IMG/VR virus record: IMGVR_UViG_3300042521_001903
Coordinates: 1 to 27,300 of that record
DNA length: 27,300 nucleotides
DNA from: a virus
Direction: 5' to 3' (one strand)
Position numbers and translations under genes: made by a program. How positions within the stretch are numbered: the first letter of the stretch is position 1; each line of letters opens with the position of its first letter. The notes beneath the pieces were generated by a model, which saw only the letters and a list, made by a program, of their open reading frames with translations, was not told the origin of the DNA and ran no database searches. This document shows, piece by piece, positions 5,257 to 11,101 of this stretch.

Positions 5257-5612
5257 CCAGAGAAATCACGATTACGCTACCGCTGCCGCCGAAGTCGCTG
5301 TCACCTAACGCGCGCGTTCATTGGGCGACAAAAGCCCGCGCGACAAAGTCTTATCGCTCTACCGCGAAATACCGCGCGAGTTTTGAAGCGCCGTCGAAGC
5401 CGTGGCGGCAAGTCGAAATACACGCGACGTTCGTATTTGCTACGAACCGCCGCCGTGACAAAGACAATCTGCTTGCGTCACTCAAGGCCGCGTTTGATGG
5501 TCTGGTGGACGCGGGCATCGTCGAAGATGACGCGGGCGTTTCTCATGCGCCGATGACGCTCAAGACGATTGAAGAAAGCGTAACGCTGAAAGTGCGGTGC
5601 TTAGATGAATGA
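5253..5612 (+). CDS. rusA: RusA-family Holliday junction resolvase
   Basis: The 119-residue protein matches RusA, a dimeric endonuclease that cuts four-way DNA junctions during recombination and before packaging. Visible marks are the N-terminal LPLPPKSLSPNARVHW (residues 9-24) and the catalytic NRRRDKDNLLASLKAAFDGL (65-84) with Asp69 and Asp71. VEDD (90-93) follows, supplying the third acidic residue. E. coli RusA uses Asp70, Asp72 and Asp91, so spacing and length agree. The GTG start overlaps the previous stop, with a GGGGGAGG site upstream. It lies in the same operon as Gp157. Confidence 0.92.
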   Translation: MTREITITLPLPPKSLSPNARVHWATKARATKSYRSTAKYRASFEAPSKPWRQVEIHATFVFATNRRRDKDNLLASLKAAFDGLVDAGIVEDDAGVSHAPMTLKTIEESVTLKVRCLDE

Positions 5613-5976
5613 TCCACGGTTCGGTACAATCGTGCGAACGATGCGATACGGCGATGTCGTATCCATCATGGATGGCGATACCGTGGTTGGCATCGTGACG
5701 ATGCGACACATGGGAAAGACGAACGGGAAAGCGCGTGTAGCGTTCACGTTCGACAAGGCATTGCATATCACGCGCAGGGACGGAGTGTCCGTCCCCGCAA
5801 CAATGGAAGCCGAGCGCACGACGCGCGAGGAGTTGGTACATGATGACGAGACGATACGAAAGCGATCCGTTGATGAGGTCGCCAGTTCCGCAGCCTCTCG
5901 GGGAGTTGTTCCAGGGCGCGGCGACCGACTGCGGAAGACCCACAGCGCGCCAATCGACGCGCCGCGCAACCAGTGA
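5605..5976 (+). CDS. CsrA-like small RNA-binding protein (tentative)
   Basis: The product has 123 residues; only the first 65 or so look like a conserved fold. RYGDVVSIMDGDTVVGIVTM (15-34), then GKARVAFTFDKALHITRRD (41-59), follows the beta-strand order of CsrA: an R-x-G-[ED] start, then the strand ending R-[IVL]-[GA]-[VF] and a last strand ending in Arg plus an acidic residue. A loop about five residues longer than in CsrA lies between. CsrA binds GGA in RNA hairpins and controls translation. After about residue 78 the protein overlaps the well-supported gene at 5840 in another frame by 137 bases, so its tail may not be conserved. The start overlaps the rusA stop. Confidence in the family is modest. 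Confidence 0.5.
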   Translation: MNDPRFGTIVRTMRYGDVVSIMDGDTVVGIVTMRHMGKTNGKARVAFTFDKALHITRRDGVSVPATMEAERTTREELVHDDETIRKRSVDEVASSAASRGVVPGRGDRLRKTHSAPIDAPRNQ

Positions 5977-6331
5977 CGAGGCGTACGAATCATCGGAACT
6001 TTCCGCGAATCGCGCGAAGATTGCCACTCTGATTATGGAGTGTCCGCGCACGTGCGACGAGATTGTGTCGATGGGCTACGCTCACCAGAGCGCGAGCGCG
6101 TCCATCAATTGGCTGATGCGTCGTGGCTTGATCGTGCCAACTGGCGAGACACGAACAACGCGCATGGGTCGCCGCGCCATCGTGTGGCGGCATGAGCCAA
6201 ACCCGCATCCGATTTCTACGTTACGACCGACGCGCAGTGAACTGGAGCGGCGAATATCTGCCGCGTTGTTTCACATTGGCGATACCGACGAGACGTTGTA
6301 CGCAATTCTTACAGGGGAGGTGCAGCGATGA
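5840..6331 (+). CDS. Winged-helix DNA-binding protein
   Basis: The 163-residue product has a strong GAGGAG site eight bases before its ATG. After an unstructured head, residues 55-115 form a winged helix of a kind common in phage early regions: RAKIATLIMECPRTCDEIV, then HQSASASINWLMRRGLIV, and the wing TGETRTTRMGRRAIVWRH. The helix pair around TCDEIVSMGYAHQSASASIN is the HTH, and the TRMGRRA wing would contact DNA. The C-terminal 45 residues (LERRISAALFHIGDT) are acidic and helical. It is probably a regulator of phage transcription or replication. It overlaps both neighbours, and its stop overlaps the first gene of the coiled-coil array (ATGA). Confidence 0.7.
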   Translation: MMTRRYESDPLMRSPVPQPLGELFQGAATDCGRPTARQSTRRATSDEAYESSELSANRAKIATLIMECPRTCDEIVSMGYAHQSASASINWLMRRGLIVPTGETRTTRMGRRAIVWRHEPNPHPISTLRPTRSELERRISAALFHIGDTDETLYAILTGEVQR

Positions 6332-6819
6332 GCAGCGATTTCAACACATGGTGGCGCGATATTGGCAGCGGAATCAGGCCGTTGGCAAGACATGATTACG
6401 AGCAACACGGTCAACGGATTTCGATGTTGGCGTGGAATGACTCGTCTGTGAGAGCCACCGCCGATATCACCCGTCTCCGCGCCGAACTCGCGCAGCGCAC
6501 CGCCGAGCGCGACGCTCTCGCAGCCGAGGTCGCCGCGCTCAAGGCTCAGCCCGACCCGCTCGCGGAGATGTGGCGCGAACTCGCGGAGTACCAGCCGTTC
6601 GCCGACCGCGATGGACACGGCGACTCATGGCGAGCCATGTGCGCGGAGCGGACGGACGCGGCTGCGCACGCGGCGGCGCTGGCTGCGGCGTGGGCGTCGC
6701 CTGCGGCGACTGCCGCAGAATGGGCTAAGTATGCGGCGTTTGCGCTTTCGAACGCGGGACAGCCAGAAGCAGAGAGCGCCATCGCCGCGATCCGCCGTGC
6801 GAAGGAGGGGCAGCGATGA
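6328..6819 (+). CDS. Coiled-coil array protein 1 (long form)
   Basis: This 163-residue protein is the first member of a mosaic family. After a unique head (1-45) come the shared modules: ITRLRAELA (47-55), QRTAERDALAAEVAALKA (56-73), PDPLAEMWREL (75-85), DGHGDSWRAMCAERT (95-109), an Ala/Trp-rich helix (110-135) and the tail AIAAIRRAKEGQR. Members at 7052, 7447, 7797 and 8724 share this order. The heptad pattern predicts a coiled coil; no signal peptide or catalytic motif is visible. The tail codons hold GAAGGAGGGG, the ribosome binding site of the next gene, which overlaps by ATGA. Function unknown. Confidence 0.7.
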   Translation: MSSDFNTWWRDIGSGIRPLARHDYEQHGQRISMLAWNDSSVRATADITRLRAELAQRTAERDALAAEVAALKAQPDPLAEMWRELAEYQPFADRDGHGDSWRAMCAERTDAAAHAAALAAAWASPAATAAEWAKYAAFALSNAGQPEAESAIAAIRRAKEGQR

Positions 6820-7055
6820 GCGACCCCACCAACGACATCAATGAACTGCTTGCACTTTTTGAGAGGTTGAGTAGGTCGACGAGCGGTCTGCTTTTCGAGC
6901 GCCGTCACCACGCCCTCACCGCGCTTCTCGCCGAGCGCGACGAGGCGCGGCGGGAGGTGTGTGAGTTGAGGGCTGATCTTCGCGTCAACCCTACCTGCAA
7001 GAGGCAGGTCGCCGCCGAGCGCGGGTGGGACTGCTTCAAGGAGGATGGGCAATGA
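6816..7055 (+). CDS. Coiled-coil array protein 2 (GWDCF form)
   Basis: The 79-residue product has a unique head (MSDPTNDINELLALFERLSR), then AERDEARREVCEL and the ending AAERGWDCFKEDGQ. The AERDEARREVC module and the GWDCF ending recur in the genes at 8503 and, altered, at 10058. It is coupled on both sides by ATGA overlaps. The Cys residues at VC and DCF are conserved among the three copies. No known family is recognised. Confidence 0.65.
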   Translation: MSDPTNDINELLALFERLSRSTSGLLFERRHHALTALLAERDEARREVCELRADLRVNPTCKRQVAAERGWDCFKEDGQ

Positions 7056-7450
7056 GCGACACAGACATCTTGGATCGCCTGTCTAATCGGAAAACTTGGC
7101 TTGAACTGGAGGGGCTTGATCCGTCAGCCGCCGATGTTCAGTCAGCGATTGAGGAAATAGACCGCCTCCGCGCCGAGGTCGCCGCGCTCAAGGCGAACGA
7201 CCCGCTCGCGGAGATGTGGCGCGAGTTGGAGGCGTATCAGGAGCAAGCGAACCGTGATGGACACGGGGAGTCGTGGCGGCGGATGTGCGAGGAACGGACA
7301 CAGGCGGCGGCGTGTAATGCGGCGCATGCGGCGCGGGAATTTTCGCGGGAATCGGCGTGGTCTGCGTCGTATGCGGTGCGGGAAGCGGCGCAGATGTCGG
7401 CAACGGCGGCCATCGCCGCGATCCGCCGCGCGAAGGAGGGGCAGCGATGA
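7052..7450 (+). CDS. Coiled-coil array protein 3 (long form)
   Basis: The product has 132 residues. Its head (MSDTDILDRLSNRKTWLELE, residues 1-20, and on to about 47) is encoded by DNA that recurs almost perfectly in the gene at 9747. The centre (DPLAEMWRELEAYQEQANRD, then GHGESWRRMCEERT) is almost identical at DNA level to the gene at 8724. The variable Ala-rich stretch (84-118) and the tail IAAIRRAKEGQR follow. It is therefore a hybrid of blocks found separately elsewhere in the array. The start overlaps the previous stop, and an AAGGAGG site lies upstream. Confidence 0.7.
   Translation: MSDTDILDRLSNRKTWLELEGLDPSAADVQSAIEEIDRLRAEVAALKANDPLAEMWRELEAYQEQANRDGHGESWRRMCEERTQAAACNAAHAAREFSRESAWSASYAVREAAQMSATAAIAAIRRAKEGQR
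7053..7192 (+). repeat. Duplicated block A, copy 1
   Basis: Bases 7053-7177 are identical to 9748-9872. After one G/A difference (7178 against 9873) identity goes on to 7192, giving 139 matches in 140. The block encodes the head and DRLRAE[VI]AALK part of two array genes that differ completely afterwards. Confidence 0.85.
7174..7293 (+). repeat. Duplicated block B, copy 1
   Basis: Bases 7174-7293 match 8993-9112 with one difference (A7196 against C9015). The block encodes the VAALKA to MCEE part of two array genes with unrelated heads and different Ala-rich tails. It partly overlaps block A, so this gene joins two duplications. Confidence 0.85.
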
Positions 7451-7800
7451 ACGACCGAGCCAAAGAACTTGCAGACGAGTTGCGTGAGGACGGCGTATTC
7501 GTTGATGCCGCTGATGAGTTAGACCGACTCCGCGCCGAAGTCGACGCGCTCAAGAAGGCCGACCCCCTCGCGGAGATGTGGTGGAAGTTGAGCAAGTACC
7601 AAGAGCAAGCAGACCGAGACGGCCACGGCGAGTCGTGGCGAGCCATGTGCAGCGAGAAAACGCAGTCTGCGGCGTGGTATGCGGCGGAGTTTGTGCCGGA
7701 AGCGGCGGCGCGGGATGCGGCGGCTGCGGCGGGGACTGCGGCGATCTGCGCACAACGCGCCATAGCCGCGATCCGTAAGGCGAAGGAGGCGAAGCGATGA
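7447..7800 (+). CDS. Coiled-coil array protein 4 (long form)
   Basis: The product has 117 residues. Its head, RAKELADELREDGVFVDAAD (4-23), is shared with the gene at 8503. It continues with ELDRLRAEVDALKKADPLAE and DGHGESWRAMCSEKT, then an Ala-rich variable stretch (WYAAEFVPEAAARDAAAAAG) and the tail IAAIRKAKEAKR. The start overlaps the previous stop (ATGA) behind GAAGGAGGGGCAGCG. The head DNA resembles that at 8503 with scattered, mostly third-position changes, so this exchange is older than blocks A and B. Confidence 0.7.
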   Translation: MNDRAKELADELREDGVFVDAADELDRLRAEVDALKKADPLAEMWWKLSKYQEQADRDGHGESWRAMCSEKTQSAAWYAAEFVPEAAARDAAAAAGTAAICAQRAIAAIRKAKEAKR

Positions 7801-8249
7801 GCGACACCAAAGACATCGTACAACGACTGCAAAACCATTACGAACGCTGCGAGATTGACATCGAAAGAGCCGTTGTGGAGATCAAGCGCCTTCGCGCCGA
7901 CCTCGCGCAGCGCACCGCCGAGCGCGACGCTCTCGCAGCCGAGGTCGCCGCGCTCAAGGCGCACGACCCGCTCGCGGAGATGTGGCGCGAGTTGGCGGAG
8001 TATCAAGAGCAAGCGGACGCAAACGGCCACGGCGACACATGGCGAGCCATGTGCCATAAGCGAACGGAAGAAGCGGCGTCGGCGGCGTATCTGGCGCGGC
8101 AATGGTCAAGCCATGTCGCGGCTGCGGCGTATGGCGCATGGTGGGCAGCGCAGCGGGATGCGGCGGTTCGACGGATTTCGAATGATGCAGTCAAGTGGGC
8201 GGCGGACGCGGTGGCCGCTATCCGCCGCGCGAAGGAGGGGCAGCGATGA
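7797..8249 (+). CDS. Coiled-coil array protein 5 (long form)
   Basis: The 150-residue product has a unique head (MSDTKDIVQRLQNHYERCEI), then the modules IKRLRADLA, QRTAERDALAAEVAALKA, DPLAEMWRELAEYQEQAD and GHGDTWRAMCHKRT. The variable part is rich in Ala and Trp (WSSHVAAAAYGAWWAAQRDA), followed by AAIRRAKEGQR. The first two shared modules match those of the gene at 6328 very closely at DNA level. The start is coupled by ATGA behind AAGGAGGCGAAGCG. Confidence 0.7.
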   Translation: MSDTKDIVQRLQNHYERCEIDIERAVVEIKRLRADLAQRTAERDALAAEVAALKAHDPLAEMWRELAEYQEQADANGHGDTWRAMCHKRTEEAASAAYLARQWSSHVAAAAYGAWWAAQRDAAVRRISNDAVKWAADAVAAIRRAKEGQR

Positions 8250-8506
8250 GCGACACACCGAGGACGGACGCGGCGAGAAAACACGCCTTCACGAATAGCG
8301 GAATGCGCTCAGAATCCGTGGTTCCTGTATCGCTGGCGTATGAACTGGAGCGCGAACTCGCGAAGCGCACCGCCGAGCGCGACGAGGCGCTACTCAGATG
8401 GCAGCGGCTGTATAACGAGATTGACTGCCGTGTAGAGCATGGTGCGAACAGCAATGGCCATCTTGAGGCCATCCGCAAGATGATGCAGAAGGAGGCGAAG
8501 CCATGA
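8246..8506 (+). CDS. Coiled-coil array protein 6 (MMQKE form)
   Basis: The product has 86 residues: MSDTPRTDAARKHAF at the head, then LAYELERELAKRTAERDEAL and the ending IRKMMQKEAKP. The motif MSDTPRTDAA is frequent at the start of small phage proteins. The RTAERDEA module links it to the array, and MMQKE[AV]KP links it to the gene at 9451. The C-terminal codons again contain the next ribosome binding site (AGAAGGAGG). Confidence 0.7.
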   Translation: MSDTPRTDAARKHAFTNSGMRSESVVPVSLAYELERELAKRTAERDEALLRWQRLYNEIDCRVEHGANSNGHLEAIRKMMQKEAKP

Positions 8507-8727
8507 GCGACCGAGCCAAAGAACTTGCGGACGAACTGCGCGCGGATGGCGTATTCGTTGACGCCGCCGACGAGATCGACCGCCTCCGCGCCGAAGTCGC
8601 GCGGCGCACCGCCGAGCGCGACGAGGCGCGGCGGGAGGTGTGCTACGCATACGGTTCGAGAGCGGAGACGCTGGCTGCTGCCGAGCGGCGCGGCTGGGAC
8701 TGCTTCGACGCCAAGGAGGTGCGATGA
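8503..8727 (+). CDS. Coiled-coil array protein 7 (GWDCF form)
   Basis: The product has 74 residues. The head RAKELADELRADGVFVDAAD matches the gene at 7447. IDRLRAEVARRTAERDEARR joins it to the other modules, and the ending AAERRGWDCFDAKEVR matches the gene at 6816. It is the clearest hybrid in the array: the head of a long-form member with the tail of a short-form one. The start overlaps the previous stop (ATGA), and CAAGGAGGTGCG serves the following gene. Confidence 0.7.
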   Translation: MSDRAKELADELRADGVFVDAADEIDRLRAEVARRTAERDEARREVCYAYGSRAETLAAAERRGWDCFDAKEVR

Positions 8728-9239
8728 GCGACACACCGAACATTGACAACTCCGAAGAACTTACCAAGAATTCGTTTCCGCCTCTTGATCCCGATCCGAT
8801 TGGAGATAATGGGCGGGAATGGGAACTCGGGATTCTTCGACTTCGGAATCTGATCGGTCAACAGGAAATGCTGGTCGAGGGCGCGAAACGCGAGATGAGT
8901 CTGGGAGCATGGACTTACAACTGGACTCAGCCTCACGCCGAACTGCAAGGAATGATCGACGATCTGATCACCAAACTAAGGAGAGCGAAGGGCGAGGTCG
9001 CCGCGCTCAAGGCGCACGACCCGCTCGCGGAGATGTGGCGCGAGTTGGAGGCGTATCAGGAGCAAGCGAACCGTGATGGACACGGGGAGTCGTGGCGGCG
9101 GATGTGCGAGGAGCGCACGGAGCAATCGGCGCGGGATGCTGCGCGGGATGCTGCGCGGGCTGAGAAGGCTTCGTCGTATGCGGTTGCGTATGCGTCGTGC
9201 GCGGTGGCAGAGATCCGCCGCGCGAAGGAGGCGAAGTGA
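8724..9239 (+). CDS. Coiled-coil array protein 8 (long form)
   Basis: The product has 171 residues. The long head (1-88, MSDTPNIDNSEELTKNSF, then RNLIGQQEMLVEGAKREMSL) is unique in the window. The second part is block B: GEVAALKAHDPLAEMWRELE, then DGHGESWRRMCEERTEQ. A short Ala-rich segment with tandem ARDAARDAAR follows, then AEIRRAKEAK. The DNA of block B is nearly identical to that of the gene at 7052. The stop TGA overlaps the next ATG by one base. Confidence 0.7.
   Translation: MSDTPNIDNSEELTKNSFPPLDPDPIGDNGREWELGILRLRNLIGQQEMLVEGAKREMSLGAWTYNWTQPHAELQGMIDDLITKLRRAKGEVAALKAHDPLAEMWRELEAYQEQANRDGHGESWRRMCEERTEQSARDAARDAARAEKASSYAVAYASCAVAEIRRAKEAK
8993..9112 (+). repeat. Duplicated block B, copy 2
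   Basis: This is the partner of 7174-7293, with one difference in 120 bases. In this gene it is joined to a head not found elsewhere in the window. Confidence 0.85.
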
Positions 9240-9454
9240 TGCCGACAACGATTTACATCGGCTCTGAGTCGCAACGCACTGGCATCAGCATTGAATGGAC
9301 TCCGTCTACCGAAAGGCTGTACATCTCAGGTTGGTACGACGGCATGGTCGGCATCGAAGGCGAATCACTGACCCTGCGCGAGTTCTTCGACCGCCTGAAC
9401 ATCACCGAGGCGCATTGCCGCAAGGCGTTCCGTGCGAAGGAGGCGAAGCCGTGA
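9239..9454 (+). CDS. Array gene 9, beta-rich small protein
   Basis: The 71-residue product is unlike the others in its body: IYIGSESQRTGISIEWTPS, then LYISGWYDGMVGIEGESLTL, looks beta-stranded, and REFFDRLNITEAHCRKAF is helical. Only its end RAKEAKP follows the array pattern, because those codons hold the AAGGAGG site of the next gene. It starts one base inside the previous stop (TGATG). Function unknown. Confidence 0.65.
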   Translation: MPTTIYIGSESQRTGISIEWTPSTERLYISGWYDGMVGIEGESLTLREFFDRLNITEAHCRKAFRAKEAKP

Positions 9455-9750
9455 ACCTCCTCACCTACCTGCTCTCCTGCAAGCCATTTCGCACTCCGCT
9501 TCCGCCGTCTCGTCCACGATGCGAGACTGCGGAAGAGCCGTACTTTGCGGGGTACGAGGATCGCATGGCGGGAAACGGCATGAGCGTACACGCGGGCGTG
9601 TACATGACGGAGTGCCTGTGCGTGCGATGCACCGAGTACCGCGCGGGATGGCTCGCGGCGCACGAAGACCGCATCGTCTATCTCGACAAGGCGCGAAAGC
9701 GTGCGAGGAAACTGGCGCGCAAGATGATGCAGAAGGAGGTGAAGCCGTGA
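9451..9750 (+). CDS. Array gene 10, Cys-containing small protein
   Basis: The 99-residue product comes from a GTG that overlaps the previous stop by four bases. CETAEEPYFAGYEDRMAGNG, then VYMTECLCVRCTEYRAGWLA, contains a C-x-C-x2-C cluster that could bind a metal; I do not know a matching family. The end RKMMQKEVKP is shared with the gene at 8246. The KARKRARKLARK stretch is strongly basic. Confidence 0.65.
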   Translation: MNLLTYLLSCKPFRTPLPPSRPRCETAEEPYFAGYEDRMAGNGMSVHAGVYMTECLCVRCTEYRAGWLAAHEDRIVYLDKARKRARKLARKMMQKEVKP

Positions 9751-10061
9751 GCGACACAGACATCTTGGATCGCCTGTCTAATCGGAAAACTTGGCTTGAA
9801 CTGGAGGGGCTTGATCCGTCAGCCGCCGATGTTCAGTCAGCGATTGAGGAAATAGACCGCCTCCGCGCCGAGATCGCCGCGCTCAAGCCCCAAAGCAACG
9901 CTGATGAGTTTGCTTCGATCCCACTCAGTTCGTGGGTGATCGAAGTCTTCCATCATCTCTGCGACAGTCCGCACACGCCCGATTCGTGGAAGCGCGACTT
10001 GAATAAGAAGACACAAGTGCTCCTCAACGCCATCGAGCAGGGGAAGGAGGCGAAGCCGTGA
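9747..10061 (+). CDS. Coiled-coil array protein 11
   Basis: The 104-residue product comes from a GTG start. Residues 1-47 are the same as in the gene at 7052, because the DNA is block A. From PQSNADEFASIPLSSWVIEV onward the protein is unrelated to any other member and has no DPLAEMWREL module. It ends EQGKEAKP, whose codons carry the GGAAGGAGG site of the next gene. The contrast between near-perfect head and foreign tail marks a recent recombination or duplication. Confidence 0.7.
   Translation: MSDTDILDRLSNRKTWLELEGLDPSAADVQSAIEEIDRLRAEIAALKPQSNADEFASIPLSSWVIEVFHHLCDSPHTPDSWKRDLNKKTQVLLNAIEQGKEAKP
9748..9887 (+). repeat. Duplicated block A, copy 2
   Basis: This is the partner of 7053-7192, with 139 of 140 bases identical. 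The start codon changes from ATG in copy 1 to GTG here because the repeat begins one base after the first start base. Confidence 0.85.
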
Positions 10062-10363
10062 CCTTCGATCCAAGGCCATACGGATCTAAGATTCCCGATG
10101 ACATCGTGGCGTCTGATTACATCGGGGAGATCAAGAACCTCCGCGCCGACCTCGCGCAGCGCACCGCCGAGCGCGACGAGGCGCGGCGAGATTGCTGCGC
10201 TTTTGAAGGCATTCTACGTTTCAACAATGCGCATCCGAAGGGCATCATTTCACAAGAAGCAACCCTGCGTCTCGCTAACGAGATCGCCGTAGAGCGCGCG
10301 TGGGACTGCTTCACAACGCACACGAACACGCCAGATGTTCCCGTGCAGAACGGAGGTGAATGA
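10058..10363 (+). CDS. Coiled-coil array protein 12 (WDCF form)
   Basis: The 101-residue product starts from a GTG behind AAGGAGGCGAAGCC. A unique head is followed by IKNLRADLAQRTAERDEARR, shared with the genes at 6816, 7797 and 8503, then CCAFEGILRFNNAHPKG. ERAWDCF is a variant of the GWDCF motif, with an extra tail after it. It is the last member of the family. The stop overlaps the ATGATG of the next gene. Confidence 0.65.
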   Translation: MTFDPRPYGSKIPDDIVASDYIGEIKNLRADLAQRTAERDEARRDCCAFEGILRFNNAHPKGIISQEATLRLANEIAVERAWDCFTTHTNTPDVPVQNGGE

Positions 10364-10581
10364 TGTTCCTATGCGGCATCGACGCGGACGGGCAACCATC
10401 CGCAATCAACATCACCGACTGTCGAACGATTAGCCTTGTCTCCTATGACGATGGCGACGTGCTTGTTGTCGAGTTCAGCGACATCGAGATAGTACAGTCG
10501 GTAGAGGCGGAAGACGCGACGATCTGCACACCGCAGCGCGTAGCGGCTGTGCTCATGAGTCTCAAGGAGCGGAAACGATGA
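10360..10581 (+). CDS. Small acidic beta-rich protein
   Basis: The product has 73 residues (MMFLCGIDADGQPSAINI, then VSYDDGDVLVVEFSDIEIVQ, ending MSLKERKR). It looks like a small beta-barrel or sandwich with a C-terminal helix and has no array module. The start is coupled to the previous gene by ATGA behind CGGAGGTGA. Two ATG codons are adjacent, and either may be used. Function unknown. Confidence 0.6.
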   Translation: MMFLCGIDADGQPSAINITDCRTISLVSYDDGDVLVVEFSDIEIVQSVEAEDATICTPQRVAAVLMSLKERKR

Positions 10582-10835
10582 CACACGAAGACACCATTTC
10601 CGAAGCGCGCGAGGAGATGACCGAGATGGAAGCATTGGTAAAGATGCTGCCGCCGGAAGAAAGAATCACGCTCAAGGCCGAGCGCATACAGCGTCTCGTA
10701 GACCTGTTTGACGTCGTCATGAAAGACGCACTGGAGCACGCGGAACAGAACCGCGCTATGCGTGCTACTATTTCAATCGCGGATAAGATGCTCGCCAAAC
10801 GCGACGGCATCGACTTGAAGGAGCCTTTGCTATGA
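10578..10835 (+). CDS. Small helical protein
   Basis: The product has 85 residues, nearly all helical and charged (ISEAREEMTEMEALVKMLPP, then RITLKAERIQRLVDLFDVVM, ending GIDLKEPLL). It overlaps both neighbours by four bases (ATGA). The pattern suits a short coiled coil, but it carries none of the modules of the array upstream. Function unknown. Confidence 0.6.
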   Translation: MTHEDTISEAREEMTEMEALVKMLPPEERITLKAERIQRLVDLFDVVMKDALEHAEQNRAMRATISIADKMLAKRDGIDLKEPLL

Positions 10836-10999
10836 CACCAGTTCTCAGGCACACAACCGGCGGACTCTGCGCTCTCGGCTGCATTGCAGCCCTGATCGGG
10901 TTCGCCACCGGAAACAACGACGTAGCCGCCATCGGAGTTCTTGCCGCGTTCCTCTTCGGAACCGCGCGTATGCTCCTCTCTGTTACGCGGCTCTTCTGA
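10832..10999 (+). CDS. Small two-pass membrane protein
   Basis: The 55-residue product from the ATG at 10832 overlaps the previous stop (ATGA); GGAG lies eleven bases upstream. It has two hydrophobic segments: GLCALGCIAALIGFATG (residues 11-27) and AAIGVLAAFLFGTARMLLS (32-50), with Asn-Asn-Asp between. The predicted hairpin topology resembles a small holin, but there is no lysis gene beside it. It ends the operon, just before the terminator at 11021. Confidence 0.6.
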   Translation: MTPVLRHTTGGLCALGCIAALIGFATGNNDVAAIGVLAAFLFGTARMLLSVTRLF

Positions 11000-11020
11000 C
11001 GAATCTTCCCCCATTCGGGC

Positions 11021-11057
11021 AACCGGCTCCGTTTCACGTGGAGCCGGTTTCCTTTTT
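11021..11057 (+). terminator. Rho-independent terminator
   Basis: AACCGGCTCC (11021-11030) pairs perfectly with GGAGCCGGTT (11040-11049) around a nine-base loop, followed by TCCTTTTT. This is the most canonical intrinsic terminator in the window and ends the long early operon, 22 bases after the stop at 10999. Confidence 0.88.
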
Positions 11058-11073
11058 GCCAAGCACCGATCCG

Positions 11074-11097
11074 TACCCCATTTCGCGCCGATGGGTA
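11074..11097 (+). promoter_or_regulatory. Hairpin covering the start region of the metallophosphoesterase
   Basis: TACCCCAT (11074-11081) can pair with ATGGGTA (11091-11097) with one bulged C. The right arm contains GGGTA, the only candidate ribosome binding site before the ATG at 11102. Folding would lower initiation. No clear promoter is seen between the terminator and this gene. Confidence 0.3.
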
Positions 11098-11101
11098 GCG
11101 C

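Noticed and set aside
7188-8102. Long minus-strand open frame (304 residues) opposite the coiled-coil array
   Set aside because: It is the low-complexity Arg/Ser/Pro shadow of the Ala-rich repeats on the + strand. The + strand genes have coupled starts and good binding sites.
6328-10363. Diversity-generating retroelement as the source of variation in the array
   Set aside because: No reverse transcriptase gene, no template/variable repeat pair and no adenine-biased changes are seen. Whole-module reuse fits recombination better.
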